Below, in pieces: positions 35,009 through 44,109 of a stretch of DNA of 64,000 nucleotides (positions within the stretch are counted from its first letter, which is position 1; every line of letters begins with the position of its first letter). The position numbers and the translations under genes are program-made. The DNA comes from an uncultured Shinella sp. (lineage in GTDB: Bacteria > Pseudomonadota > Alphaproteobacteria > Rhizobiales > Rhizobiaceae): the NCBI RefSeq assembly GCF_946479415.1, contig NZ_CAMLFY010000008.1, positions 1-64,000 on the forward strand, in the 5' to 3' direction. Below the pieces are notes generated by a model. It made no database searches, was not told the DNA's origin, and saw only the letters and a program-made list of their open reading frames with translations.

Positions 35009-35053
35009 GCAATTCCAGCAAAAGTGCTTGAGCGGTTTTGCGTTTGGAATTGC
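35009..35053. repeat. REP-like 45-bp imperfect palindrome between rnc and era
   Basis: GCAATTCCA (35009-35017) and TGGAATTGC (35045-35053) are perfect complements, and inside them GCAAAA (35018-35023) pairs with TTTTGC (35036-35041). This shape resembles short dispersed palindromes common in rhizobial intergenic regions. Confidence 0.65.
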
Positions 35054-35079
35054 GAACAAACAAAGATTAAACGGACATC

Positions 35080-36024
35080 ATGACCGAAGAAACGAACATC
35101 CCCGCCGAGAATGGCGATACTGGCGCGGGCCCGACCCATTCGGGCTTCGTGGCGCTGATCGGCGCGACCAATGCCGGCAAGTCGACGCTGGTCAACCGCC
35201 TCGTCGGCGCCAAGGTGTCGATCGTCAGCCACAAGGTACAGACGACGCGCGCCATCGTGCGCGGCATCGCCATCCACAACAACGCCCAGATCGTCTTCAT
35301 GGACACGCCCGGCATCTTCAAGCCGCGCCGCCGGCTTGACCGCGCCATGGTCACCACCGCCTGGGGCGGCGCCAAGGATGCCGACTTCATCATGTTCCTG
35401 ATCGACAGCGAGCGCGGCCTGAAGGGCGACGCCGAGACGATCCTGGAAGGCCTGAAGGAAGTCCACCAGCCGAAGATCCTCGTCTTGAACAAGGTCGACC
35501 GCGTCAAGCCGGAAGACCTCCTGAAACTGACGGCCGCCGTCAATGAGGTCGTCAAGTTCGAGCGCACCTTCATGATCTCGGCGCTGAACGGTTCGGGCTG
35601 CGAAGACGTGATGGATTATCTCGCGGGCGCACTGCCCGAGGGACCCTGGTACTATCCGGAAGACCAGATTTCCGACCTGCCGATGCGCCAGCTCGCGGCC
35701 GAAATCACCCGCGAAAAGCTGTTCCTGCGCCTGCATCAGGAGCTTCCCTATTCCTCGCATGTCGAGACGGAGAAGTGGGAAGAGCGCAAGGACGGCTCGG
35801 TGCGCATCGAACAGGTCATCTATGTCGAGCGCGACAGCCAGAAGAAGATCGCGCTCGGCAAGAACGGCGACGCGATCAAGGCGATCTCCACTGCGTCCCG
35901 AAAGGAGCTGTCCGAGATTCTCGAGCAGACCGTGCACCTCTTCCTCTTCGTGAAGGTGCGTGAGAACTGGGGCGACGACCCGGCCCGATTCCGCGAAATG
36001 GGCCTGGATTTCCCGACGTCGTGA
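35080..36024 (+). CDS. era: GTPase Era
   Basis: 314 residues. G-domain motifs: GATNAGKS (G1), DTPG (G3), NKVD (G4) and a SAL segment (G5); the C-terminal KH domain carries GKNGDAIKAI and binds the 3' end of 16S rRNA during 30S maturation. An N-terminal extension of about 20 polar residues precedes the G domain. ATG 35080. It closes the acpS-lepB-rnc-era block; recO, its usual neighbour, is about 9 kb away. Confidence 0.96.
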   Translation: MTEETNIPAENGDTGAGPTHSGFVALIGATNAGKSTLVNRLVGAKVSIVSHKVQTTRAIVRGIAIHNNAQIVFMDTPGIFKPRRRLDRAMVTTAWGGAKDADFIMFLIDSERGLKGDAETILEGLKEVHQPKILVLNKVDRVKPEDLLKLTAAVNEVVKFERTFMISALNGSGCEDVMDYLAGALPEGPWYYPEDQISDLPMRQLAAEITREKLFLRLHQELPYSSHVETEKWEERKDGSVRIEQVIYVERDSQKKIALGKNGDAIKAISTASRKELSEILEQTVHLFLFVKVRENWGDDPARFREMGLDFPTS

Positions 36025-36041
36025 GTGGGCTGGGTGCATGC

Positions 36042-36196
36042 ACCCCCTCTGTCCTGCCGGACATCTCCCCCACAAGGGGGGAGATTGGATGGAGCACCGT
36101 TTCGGTTATCTTCGACGTTGCTGATTGAGCAAAGTTTTTTACCTCTTGCCGATCTCCCCCCTTGTGGGGGAGATGCCCGGCAGGGCAGAGGGGGGT
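36042..36196. repeat. GGGGGAGAT-type inverted-repeat element, copy C (about 155 bp)
   Basis: The arms 36042-36085 and 36152-36196 are near-perfect reverse complements of about 44 bases (ACCCCCTCTG..ATCTCCCCC), enclosing a core of about 65 bases. The reverse complement of the element at 62479-62633 matches it across the arms and much of the core (GATTGGATG.AGCAC.GTTT, CGTTGCTGAT). It lies between the convergent era and GGDEF-EAL genes. Confidence 0.82.
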
Positions 36197-36213
36197 AGCC
36201 ACACCCAGTGGTA

Positions 36214-38577
36214 TTACGCCCGCGCCCGCCGCTCCGGGCTTTGCGCGGCATCGCGCGCCTTTTCCACCAGCCGCTGCATCGCCCAGATGCCGAGCTCCTC
36301 GAGCGGCTGCGGCCGGCAGATGAGGTAGCCCTGGTACAGGTCGCAGCCGGCGGCGGCGAGCAGGCCCATCTTCTCCGTCGTATCGACACCTTCGGCAATC
36401 ACCGACATGTCCTGCGCATGGCAGAGCGCCACGAGTGCGCGCAGCGTCGGCAGGGCGGCCGAGCGGGTAAGGCTTTCGACCAGTTCGCGGTCGAGCTTGA
36501 TGGTCTCCGCCGGGTATTCGATGATCTGCTGCACCGAGGTATAGCCGGCGCCGAAATCGTCGATCGAGATGCGGAAGCCGCGGCTGCGCAGGATCTCGAT
36601 GTTGCGCCGCGATTGCTCGCCGAGCTTGACGGCGAAGGTTTCCGTCAGCTCGATCTCGATGACGCGCGCATCGACGCCGTGCCGGTCGGCGCAGTCGCAG
36701 AAATGATCGCTGATCGACTTGGTGTAGAGTTCGGCCGAGGAGATGTTGATGCAGAGGATCGTCTCGGCGCCGAACAGCTTCTTGATCTGGCCGTATTCGG
36801 CCATCGCCCGGTCGATCACCCACCAGTCGATCTTGCTGAAGAGCCCGGTCGTCTCGGCGATAGGAATGAATTCGTCCGGCGTCACACGGCCGAGAACGGG
36901 GGAATTCCAGCGCAGCAGCGCCTCGCAGCCCGTCACCTTGCCGTGGCCATCGACGATCGGCATGTAGACGAGGTGGAATTCGCTGTCGGGATCGAGCACG
37001 CGCAGCTCTTCCTCGATACGGCGCTGGCGGTTGCGCTTCTCGTGCAGCGAGCGCGAATAGCGGGCCGACCCGTTCTTGCCCTGGGATTTCGCCTGATACA
37101 TCGCGGCATCCGCATTGGCGATGAGTTCCGGCAGGGTGCGGGCATCCTCGGGATAGACGGCGATGCCGATGCTGGCGGTGACCGGATAGGCCTTGTCCAG
37201 CACCTCGAAACCTTCGCCGAACAGCGCGAGAATTTCGTTCGATGTTTCCGTAATCGTGCCGCTGCCGGGCTGGCAACGCAGCATGATGGCGAATTCGTCG
37301 CCGGAAAGCCGCGCGAACAGTCCCTCCGGCAGGCCGCGCTCCACGACGGCGCGCGAGACGATGGTGGAAATGCGGGCGGCGAGTGCCTTGAGGAGCTCGT
37401 CGCCGATCTTGTGGCCGTGCTTGTCGTTGACGAACTTGAAATTGTCCACGTCGATGAAGAGCAGGGTACAGCCGATATCCTCGGCTTCGGCCTCTTCGAG
37501 GATCTGCGTCGAGCGGATGTTGAAATATTCGCGGTTGGAGATGCCCGTCAGCGTATCCGTCCAGGACGCGTTCTGCACGAGATCGAAGGACTGCATGGAG
37601 TGGTCGTGCAGGCGCTTGACGTTGGCCGACAGGCGGCCGATTTCGCCGGCCTCGTTCATCTCGGGCAAGGCGCTGCGGCTGCCGGTCATCACATCGGTGA
37701 GCTGCCGGTCGAGACGGGCGATGGGATTGGTGATGTAGCGGCGCACGAGGCCAAGCACGAGCACGATGGTGCAAAGGCTGAGCGCGATGGCGCCAAGCGC
37801 CAGCAGCGATTTCAGCGTCCAGAGCCGTTCATCGAGGAATTCGGGGTCGGGCGTCAGGCGCGCGAAGAGCGAGGGGCTGAGTGTAGCCGTTGCCGAAAGC
37901 GCGCCCTGAGCGAGGAACTGGTGCTGGCCGATCTCGATCTCGGCGCCGTATTCCTTCTCCAGCGCCTTTTTCATGTCGAGAAACAGTCTTGGCCGCACGG
38001 CCGTCTGCACCAGGATGGCGCCACCCTTGGCGCTGGCGACAGGGCGGTTGAAGGTCAGCGGATCGATGAATTCCGAATGCACGATCAGCGGCTCGATACC
38101 CGCGACGTTGAGGTAGCTCCAGGAGGAGAGCCGCGGGCTTGCGATCACCTGGCGGGCATGTTCGATCTGCTGGCGCGTGATTTCGGCAAAGGGGTCGTCG
38201 CTGTTCTCATAATAATAATCGACCGTGAGCGGCGGGCGGATGATGGCGACCGAGATGAATTTCTTGCGATCTTCCGAGAGCGAGGTGATGCTCTGCTGCA
38301 GGCGCACGCCAAGCGCATTGCTGCGATAGGCGGCGTCCGGCTCGTTGACGAAGAGGCGCACGGCACCGCCCTCGACGAGCGAATAGATGAGGCTGCGGTT
38401 CTGCGTCACCTCATTCTGGAACACGGCGGTCAGGAGACCCATCTGCTGCCAGAGGCGCGCGCGTTCCAGCCCGATGACCGAAGAACTCTGCACGTAGTAG
38501 ATCAGCGACGCGGCGAGCACGTAGCCTGCGAGAATGACGGGGAAAATAAGGGAGAGGGCGCGTTTACCGAGCGTCAC
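36214..38577 (-). CDS. Membrane GGDEF-EAL protein with periplasmic sensor domain (c-di-GMP metabolism)
   Basis: 787 residues from a GTG start. Membrane segments at about 7-29 and 255-278 flank a 225-residue periplasmic domain. A HAMP-like linker (about 280-335) leads to a GGDEF domain (345-510, with SGDEF at 425-429 in place of GGDEF, usually still active) and an EAL domain (525-770: EAL 552-554, NIS 611-613, ELTE 642-645, DDFGAGY 673-679, K694). Both catalytic sets look intact, so it may make or degrade c-di-GMP. The GTG lies 14 bases inside the end of the PotD-like gene, so the two are coupled; the periplasmic domain is the probable docking site for that binding protein. Confidence 0.92.
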   Translation of the reverse strand: MTLGKRALSLIFPVILAGYVLAASLIYYVQSSSVIGLERARLWQQMGLLTAVFQNEVTQNRSLIYSLVEGGAVRLFVNEPDAAYRSNALGVRLQQSITSLSEDRKKFISVAIIRPPLTVDYYYENSDDPFAEITRQQIEHARQVIASPRLSSWSYLNVAGIEPLIVHSEFIDPLTFNRPVASAKGGAILVQTAVRPRLFLDMKKALEKEYGAEIEIGQHQFLAQGALSATATLSPSLFARLTPDPEFLDERLWTLKSLLALGAIALSLCTIVLVLGLVRRYITNPIARLDRQLTDVMTGSRSALPEMNEAGEIGRLSANVKRLHDHSMQSFDLVQNASWTDTLTGISNREYFNIRSTQILEEAEAEDIGCTLLFIDVDNFKFVNDKHGHKIGDELLKALAARISTIVSRAVVERGLPEGLFARLSGDEFAIMLRCQPGSGTITETSNEILALFGEGFEVLDKAYPVTASIGIAVYPEDARTLPELIANADAAMYQAKSQGKNGSARYSRSLHEKRNRQRRIEEELRVLDPDSEFHLVYMPIVDGHGKVTGCEALLRWNSPVLGRVTPDEFIPIAETTGLFSKIDWWVIDRAMAEYGQIKKLFGAETILCINISSAELYTKSISDHFCDCADRHGVDARVIEIELTETFAVKLGEQSRRNIEILRSRGFRISIDDFGAGYTSVQQIIEYPAETIKLDRELVESLTRSAALPTLRALVALCHAQDMSVIAEGVDTTEKMGLLAAAGCDLYQGYLICRPQPLEELGIWAMQRLVEKARDAAQSPERRARA

Positions 38578-39613
38578 TGATCTTGGCCAGACTGCTGATG
38601 ATGCGGCGGCGGGCCTGCACCGATTGTACGGTCAGTTCCTCCTGAAACTGGCTTTTGGCCAGGATTTCCGGTGCGGCATAGATTTCGGGATTGGAGCGCA
38701 TGTCTTCCGGCAGCAGCGCCAAAGCGGCGGTGCTGGCAGTCGGCATGTTGAGTTTGACGGCGTTGCGGGCGCCGTTCTTGGCGTTGCTGATATAGTCGAC
38801 CAGCTTGAGGGCGAGATCCTTGTTCTGCGAGCGCGCGCTGACCGAGACGCAGTCGAGCCAGGAAAGCGTGCCTTCCTTCGGCACGACATAGCGCCAGAGA
38901 CCGGGCGCGGAGACCTTGTCGTTCAGCGTGTATTGGTCACCGCTGTAGCCGAGCGCCATGAAGATGTTCGGTCCCTTGTCGGCGTTCTGTATGGAGGTGA
39001 TGACGTAGTCGTAGGTGAGCACATAGGGCACCTGCGCCTTCATCAGATCGTAAGCGGCCTTCAGCGTCTCGTTGTCATTGGCATTGACGGACTTTCCGAG
39101 CAGGACGAGGGGCGCGACGAAGGCTTCGGCATGGTCGTCATACATGGCGATGTGGCCGCGCAGGCTTTCGGCCGGTTTCATCATGTCCGCCCAGGAGGTC
39201 GGCGGCGTGGTGATCTTGTCGGAGCGGTAGAGAATGCCCATCGTGCCCCAGAGATAGGGCGCGCCGAAACCGCCGCAGCGCTTGGTCCAGCTGTCGGCAT
39301 AGTCTTTCAGCGACGGCACGTTCTTCGCGTCCAGCGCCAGGATGACGCCGCGGTTGCCATAGAGCCGGGCGCCGTTTTCGTTGGTCACGACGACATCGAC
39401 ATTGCTGTTGGGGTCGGCCAGGATCTCGTCGCGCACGTCACCGCTGTCGTAGAAGGTCTGGCGGACTTCGACGCCGTTTTCGGCCGAGAAATCCTTCAGG
39501 ATCTGCTCGTCGATATAGGATTCCCAGATGAGCAGGTTGAGCGTGGTCGCGCTTGCGGGAGAAGCCGTGGCAACGGCCGTCACTGTGACTGCTGCAAAGA
39601 ATGCGCCGCGCAT
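38564..39613 (-). CDS. PotD-like periplasmic polyamine-binding protein, orphan of any ABC transporter
   Basis: 349 residues with a signal peptide (1-22, ending SPASA). The mature part starts TTLNLLIWESYIDEQIL, as in PotD/PotF spermidine- and putrescine-binding proteins, and continues with VVVTNENGARLY, the APYLWGTMGILYRSD hinge segment and a conserved aspartate-rich DCVSVSARS region. No permease or ATPase gene is near. Instead the gene overlaps a GGDEF-EAL membrane protein, the arrangement of nspS-mbaA in Vibrio cholerae, in which the binding protein reports polyamines to the c-di-GMP enzyme. Family assignment is firm, the sensory role is inferred, and the exact ligand is unknown. Confidence 0.88.
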   Translation of the reverse strand: MRGAFFAAVTVTAVATASPASATTLNLLIWESYIDEQILKDFSAENGVEVRQTFYDSGDVRDEILADPNSNVDVVVTNENGARLYGNRGVILALDAKNVPSLKDYADSWTKRCGGFGAPYLWGTMGILYRSDKITTPPTSWADMMKPAESLRGHIAMYDDHAEAFVAPLVLLGKSVNANDNETLKAAYDLMKAQVPYVLTYDYVITSIQNADKGPNIFMALGYSGDQYTLNDKVSAPGLWRYVVPKEGTLSWLDCVSVSARSQNKDLALKLVDYISNAKNGARNAVKLNMPTASTAALALLPEDMRSNPEIYAAPEILAKSQFQEELTVQSVQARRRIISSLAKISDAR

Positions 39614-39850
39614 GCCGAAAGCCCCGTTTCCCCTACGGGGACAAGATATGCGGCAAGGCTTTATGAAGCGTTACAACCGGTAAGCTCCTGTTATTGTCCA
39701 TTCAACCCTGATGCGCTTCTGCGCCGCCGGTAAGCCCATGATATATGTTGTGGACGTGGCGACGGCCTGTCCCGCGTGCGATTGGCCTGTTTGCGGCCGC
39801 GCACTATGGTCGCCGCCCGCTTGCCAGCATGCCAGCCAGAGGAGTTCGAC

Positions 39851-42160
39851 ATGGCCCCGACACCGCAGAAGATCGCAAACCTGATCGCATCCGAGATCAA
39901 GGCGAGCGCCGCGCAGGTTTCCGCCGCCGTCGGGCTCTTGGACGAGGGGGCGACGGTGCCCTTCATCGCGCGCTACCGCAAGGAAGTGACCGGCGGCCTC
40001 GACGATACGCAGCTGCGCACGCTCTCCGAGCGCCTGACCTATCTGCGGGAACTGGAAGCCCGCCGCACCTCCATTCTCGAATCCATTGCAGGGCAGGGCA
40101 AGCTGACGGACGAACTTGCCGGCAAGCTCGCCTCCGTGATGACCAAGGCCGAGCTCGAGGACATCTATCTGCCCTATAAGCCGAAGCGCCGCACCAAGGC
40201 CGAGATCGCCCGCGAGCGGGGCCTTGGCTCGCTTGCCGAGCAGATCCTTGCCGACCGCGCGCTGGTGCCGGCGGATATCGCCGAAAAATTCCTGTCGGCC
40301 GAGGTGCCGGATGTGAAGACGGCGCTGGAAGGCGCGCGCGATATCGTCGCCGAGCAGCTGACCGAAAACGCCGATCTCCTGAAGCGCCTGCGCGAATACA
40401 TGAAAAGCAATTCCTTCCTGCGCTCGCGCGTGGTCGAGGGCAAGCAGGAGGCCGGCGCGAAGTTTTCCGATTATTTCGACCATACCGAACGCTGGTCCGG
40501 CGTGCCCGGCCACCGGGCGCTCGCCATGCTGCGCGGCTGGAACGAGGAGTTCCTGTCGGTCGATATCGTCGTCGATCAGGACAGCACCGAGCCGGTCAAA
40601 CCCGTCGAACGCATCATCGCTTCTTTCTATGCGGTCGGCGTGAAGCCGGGCGATAAGTGGCTGGCCGAGGTCATCGGCTGGACCTGGCGCGTCAAGCTCT
40701 CCATGTCGCTGTCGCTCGACCTGATGCGCGAGATGCGCGAACGCTCCGAAGAAGAGGCAATCCGCGTTTTCGCGCGTAATCTGAAGGACCTGCTGCTCGC
40801 CGCGCCGGCCGGAACGCGCGCCACGATGGGCCTCGACCCGGGCATCCGCACCGGCGTCAAGGTCGCGGTCGTCGATAACACGGGCAAGGTGGTCGAGACG
40901 ACGACGGTCTATCCGTTCCCGCCGAAAAACGACGTGCGCGGCACGCAGGCCGAGCTTGCGAGCCTCATCCGCAAGCACAAGGTCGAGCTGATCTCCATCG
41001 GCAACGGCACGGGCAGCCGCGAGACCGAGAAATTGGTTGCCGACATGCTGGCCCAGCTTCCGGGCACCAAGCCCACCAAAGTCATCGTCTCGGAAGCCGG
41101 CGCCTCGGTCTATTCGGCCTCGGAAACGGCGGCGGCGGAATTCCCGAACCTCGACGTTTCCTTGCGCGGCGCCGTCTCGATTGCGCGCCGCTTGCAGGAT
41201 CCGCTGGCTGAGTTGGTGAAGATCGAGCCGAAGTCGATCGGCGTCGGCCAGTACCAGCACGATGTTGACCAGGGCAAACTCTCCCGCTCGCTCGATGCCG
41301 TCGTGGAAGACGCGGTGAACGCCGTCGGCGTCGATCTCAACACGGCGTCCGCGCCGCTGCTCGCCCGCGTCTCCGGGCTTGGGAAATCCTCCGCCGAAGC
41401 GATCGTGGCGCATCGTGACGCCAATGGTCCGTTCGAAAGCCGCAAGGAGCTGATGAAGGTCCCCCGCCTCGGCGCGCGCACCTTCGAGCAGGCCGCCGGT
41501 TTCCTGCGCATTCCCAACGGCAAGGAGCCGCTCGATGCTTCCTCGGTGCATCCGGAAGCCTATGGCGTGGCGAAAAAGATCGTCGCCGCCTGCGGCCGTG
41601 ACGTGCGCACCCTGATGGGCGACAGCGCCGCGCTGAAACAGCTCGATCCGAAGGTTTTCGTCGACGAGCGCTTCGGCCTGCCGACGGTCAAGGATATCCT
41701 CGCCGAACTCGAAAAACCCGGCCGCGACCCGCGCCCGGAATTCAAGACCGCGACCTTCGCCGACGGTATCGATGACATCAAGGACCTCAAGCCCGGCATG
41801 CTCCTGGAAGGCACCGTCACGAACGTCGCCGCCTTCGGCGCCTTCGTCGATATCGGCGTGCACCAGGATGGCCTTGTGCACGTCTCGCAGCTGGCCGATC
41901 GTTTCATCAAGGACCCGCATGAGGTGGTGAAGGCCGGCGATGTGGTGAAGGTGCGCGTGACGGAAGTGGACGTGCCGCGCAAGCGCATCGGCCTCACCAT
42001 GCGCAAGGACGGCGGCGCGCCCGCCGCACGCGACAACGGCCCGCGCAATGACAAGAACGCCCCGATGAAGCCGAAATTCAGCCAGGCGGCTCCCAAGCAG
42101 CAGGCCCCGTCGCAGGGGGCCTTCGGTGCGGCCTTTGCCGAGGCGCTGAAGAAGAAATAA
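39851..42160 (+). CDS. tex: Tex family RNA-binding transcription accessory protein
   Basis: 769 residues. Order of domains: N-terminal helical/HTH region (about 10-200), YqgF-like domain ([11 protein letters not shown] near 330), helix-hairpin-helix ([21 protein letters not shown] near 500) and a C-terminal S1 RNA-binding domain ([23 protein letters not shown] given by its ends, about 655-725), followed by a basic, glutamine-rich tail. Tex homologues act in transcription of toxin genes and stress responses; the molecular role is not settled. ATG 39851 has GAGGAG upstream; the open frame from 39776 is not supported. Divergent from the PotD-like gene. Confidence 0.94.
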   Translation: MAPTPQKIANLIASEIKASAAQVSAAVGLLDEGATVPFIARYRKEVTGGLDDTQLRTLSERLTYLRELEARRTSILESIAGQGKLTDELAGKLASVMTKAELEDIYLPYKPKRRTKAEIARERGLGSLAEQILADRALVPADIAEKFLSAEVPDVKTALEGARDIVAEQLTENADLLKRLREYMKSNSFLRSRVVEGKQEAGAKFSDYFDHTERWSGVPGHRALAMLRGWNEEFLSVDIVVDQDSTEPVKPVERIIASFYAVGVKPGDKWLAEVIGWTWRVKLSMSLSLDLMREMRERSEEEAIRVFARNLKDLLLAAPAGTRATMGLDPGIRTGVKVAVVDNTGKVVETTTVYPFPPKNDVRGTQAELASLIRKHKVELISIGNGTGSRETEKLVADMLAQLPGTKPTKVIVSEAGASVYSASETAAAEFPNLDVSLRGAVSIARRLQDPLAELVKIEPKSIGVGQYQHDVDQGKLSRSLDAVVEDAVNAVGVDLNTASAPLLARVSGLGKSSAEAIVAHRDANGPFESRKELMKVPRLGARTFEQAAGFLRIPNGKEPLDASSVHPEAYGVAKKIVAACGRDVRTLMGDSAALKQLDPKVFVDERFGLPTVKDILAELEKPGRDPRPEFKTATFADGIDDIKDLKPGMLLEGTVTNVAAFGAFVDIGVHQDGLVHVSQLADRFIKDPHEVVKAGDVVKVRVTEVDVPRKRIGLTMRKDGGAPAARDNGPRNDKNAPMKPKFSQAAPKQQAPSQGAFGAAFAEALKKK

Positions 42161-42297
42161 GCCCTAGTTTTCCTAATGGCTGCCGGCAGAAATCGTCCTT
42201 TGTTTTGACCCGCCCCTTTGCGCATAGTCGCGACATGGGCGGGCTCACACGGGCTGGGCGTATGGCGCTCGGCCGCCTGAAAGACAGGAAATTGACG

Positions 42298-43191
42298 ATG
42301 ACAATGACGATTTCACGCCGGCAGGCGATTGCCGGCGCTCTCCTTGCAATACCCGCTGTTTCGGCCATGGCCGGCATGGCGGGGGCAGCCTCCGGCGGCA
42401 CGCCACAGGAGCAGCTTGCCGAACTGGAAGCGCGCCACGAGGGCCGCATCGGGGTTGCCATACATAATCTCGCAACGAACGCCCGGCTCGGCCATAGCGC
42501 CGACGAGCGTTTCCTGATGTGCAGCACCTTCAAGGCCCTGCTGGCCGGGCACATCCTCGCCCGTGTCGATCGCAAGGAGGAGGCGCTGGACCGCCGCATC
42601 GTCGTCAAGAAATCCGACCTTGTCGACTGGGCACCGGTCGTCGAAACGCGCGTCGGCGGTAAGGGCATCACGATTGCCGAACTCTGCGAGGCGACGATCA
42701 CGCTCAGCGACAATGCCGCCGCCAATCTGCTGCTCGGCGCCTCGGGCGGCCCCAAGGCGCTCACTGCGTTCCTGCGTGGTCTCGGCGACGAGACCACTCG
42801 CCTCGACCGCACCGAGCCGACGCTCAACTATCACGAAGCGCCTGATGACGAGCGCGACACGACCACCCCGGTCGCGATGACCGAGACGCTGCGCAAGCTG
42901 ATCTTCACGGATGTGCTGTCCCCGCGCTCCAAGGCCCAGCTTGCCGCCTGGCTCGTCATGAACAAGACGGGCGATACGCGGTTGCGCGCCGGCTTCCCGG
43001 CCGACTGGATGACCGGCGACAAGACCGGCACGAACGGCGACAAGGCCGGCAATGCCAATGACGTGGCGGTCGCCTGGTCGCCGAACCGCGGCGCCATCGT
43101 CGTTTCGGCCTTCGTGGAAATGCCCGGTATTTCCGGCGACGAGCGCAATGCCCTCATTGCTGAAATCGGCCGCATCGCCGCCGCCGTCTGA
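42298..43191 (+). CDS. Class A beta-lactamase with Tat-type signal peptide
   Basis: 297 residues. The signal sequence holds SRRQAIAGALLAIPAVSA, a twin-arginine motif with a moderate hydrophobic stretch. All class A motifs are present: STFK (Ser76, Lys79), SDN (137-139), the omega-loop ExxLN (Glu173 in RTEPTLN) and KTG (242-244). It should be an active serine penicillinase in the periplasm. ATG 42298 is preferred, with ATG 42304 next; the long open frame from 42205 is upstream sequence. No AmpR-type regulator is adjacent; the convergent ArsR gene belongs to the SRPBCC gene. Confidence 0.93.
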   Translation: MTMTISRRQAIAGALLAIPAVSAMAGMAGAASGGTPQEQLAELEARHEGRIGVAIHNLATNARLGHSADERFLMCSTFKALLAGHILARVDRKEEALDRRIVVKKSDLVDWAPVVETRVGGKGITIAELCEATITLSDNAAANLLLGASGGPKALTAFLRGLGDETTRLDRTEPTLNYHEAPDDERDTTTPVAMTETLRKLIFTDVLSPRSKAQLAAWLVMNKTGDTRLRAGFPADWMTGDKTGTNGDKAGNANDVAVAWSPNRGAIVVSAFVEMPGISGDERNALIAEIGRIAAAV

Positions 43192-43222
43192 TTTTGCGGG
43201 GCGCTGCCGAAAGGGCGGCGCC

Positions 43223-43546
43223 TCAGCCTTCCAATTCACCCTTCAGTGCCGAAAGCACGCCCATCGCGTGCCCGGCATATTGACTGATCCAGCGGTCATG
43301 AATGGCTTGGATGGGCAGGGCGTTGAGGTGGTTCCAGCGCTCGCGACCCTCCTTGCGGGGAATGATCAGGTCTGCCTCTTCCAGCACCTTCAGATGCTGC
43401 ATCACCGTGCAGCGATCCATCTCCGGAAATTTTTCGCACAATGCGCCCGTGGTCAACGGTGCGTGCTTGATCGCATCCAGCATCTGCCGCCGCTTTCCAT
43501 TGGCGAGCGCCTTGAAAACGGCGTCCTCTGTCGATTCGCTTGACAT
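43223..43546 (-). CDS. ArsR-family winged-helix repressor
   Basis: 107 residues. ALANGKRRQMLDAIKHAPLT starts the winged helix, CEKFPEMDRCTVMQHLKVLEEADL is the recognition helix region (given in parts), and RKEGRERWNHLNALPI the wing. No CxC metal motif of the ArsR/SmtB sensors is visible, so it belongs to the non-metal branch that is usually paired with SRPBCC/AHSA1 genes. It is divergent from such a gene at 43617 and a palindrome overlaps its own start, indicating autoregulation. Confidence 0.88.
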   Translation of the reverse strand: MSSESTEDAVFKALANGKRRQMLDAIKHAPLTTGALCEKFPEMDRCTVMQHLKVLEEADLIIPRKEGRERWNHLNALPIQAIHDRWISQYAGHAMGVLSALKGELEG

Positions 43547-43564
43547 GTTATGTTTTTATAACAT
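43545..43564. promoter_or_regulatory. Palindromic ArsR operator candidate
   Basis: ATGTTAT (43545-43551) and ATAACAT (43558-43564) are perfect inverted repeats separated by six bases. It overlaps the ArsR start codon and lies 52 bases before the SRPBCC start, so binding would block both genes. Confidence 0.6.
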
Positions 43565-43616
43565 ATTTTGTCCGGGTACAAGGCAGAGGAGGGCCGAGCG
43601 CCCCAAGGAGGACGGC

Positions 43617-44105
43617 ATGACGCTGGAATTTCGTGTGAACGGGCGGATCGGCAAGCCCGTCGCCGACGTCTTCGACGCGGTGGTCAATCCGAAGAAGCTG
43701 AGCGGCTATTTCACCACGATCGGCGGCGCGAGCGCGCCGCTAGTCGAAGGCACCACGGTCACCTGGTGGGGCATGGCGCCCGTCATCGTGGACAAGGTCG
43801 AGGAAAACGCGCTGATCGTCTTTCGCTGGGATGCGATGGTCGATGAAGGCGAGGCGGCCTACAAGACGCGCGTCGAGATGCACTTCAAGCCACTGGACGA
43901 TGGCGGCACCATGGTGACCATCGCCGAGACCGGCTGGCGCGACAACGATCGCGGCCAGAAATCCTCCTACATGAACTGCGAGGGCTGGTCGCAGATGCTG
44001 GCCTGCATGAAGGCCTATGTCGAATATGGCATCAACCTGCGCGAGGGCTATTACCCGAGCGAACTCAAGGGCGTCGTTGCCTCCGAGCAGCAGGATTTTA
44101 CGTGA
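43617..44105 (+). CDS. SRPBCC (AHSA1-like) domain protein
   Basis: 162 residues. The START/Bet v1-like fold is indicated by the sequence start (EFRVNGRIGKPVADVFDAVVNP), KLSGYFTTIGGASAPLVEG, the strand VTWWGMAPVIVDKVEEN and the long C-terminal helix (GWSQMLACMKAYVEYGINL). Such proteins bind small hydrophobic ligands; the role is unknown. AAGGAGG precedes ATG 43617. Regulated, probably, by the divergent ArsR protein. Confidence 0.85.
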   Translation: MTLEFRVNGRIGKPVADVFDAVVNPKKLSGYFTTIGGASAPLVEGTTVTWWGMAPVIVDKVEENALIVFRWDAMVDEGEAAYKTRVEMHFKPLDDGGTMVTIAETGWRDNDRGQKSSYMNCEGWSQMLACMKAYVEYGINLREGYYPSELKGVVASEQQDFT

Positions 44106-44109
44106 CGCG

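Noticed and set aside
36208..38580. A 790-codon plus-strand open frame opposite the GGDEF-EAL gene
   Set aside because: Shadow frame; the minus-strand product has all c-di-GMP motifs.
38564..39613. Calling the PotD-like gene part of a polyamine ABC importer
   Set aside because: No permease or ATPase gene is adjacent on either side; the overlapping partner is a GGDEF-EAL gene.
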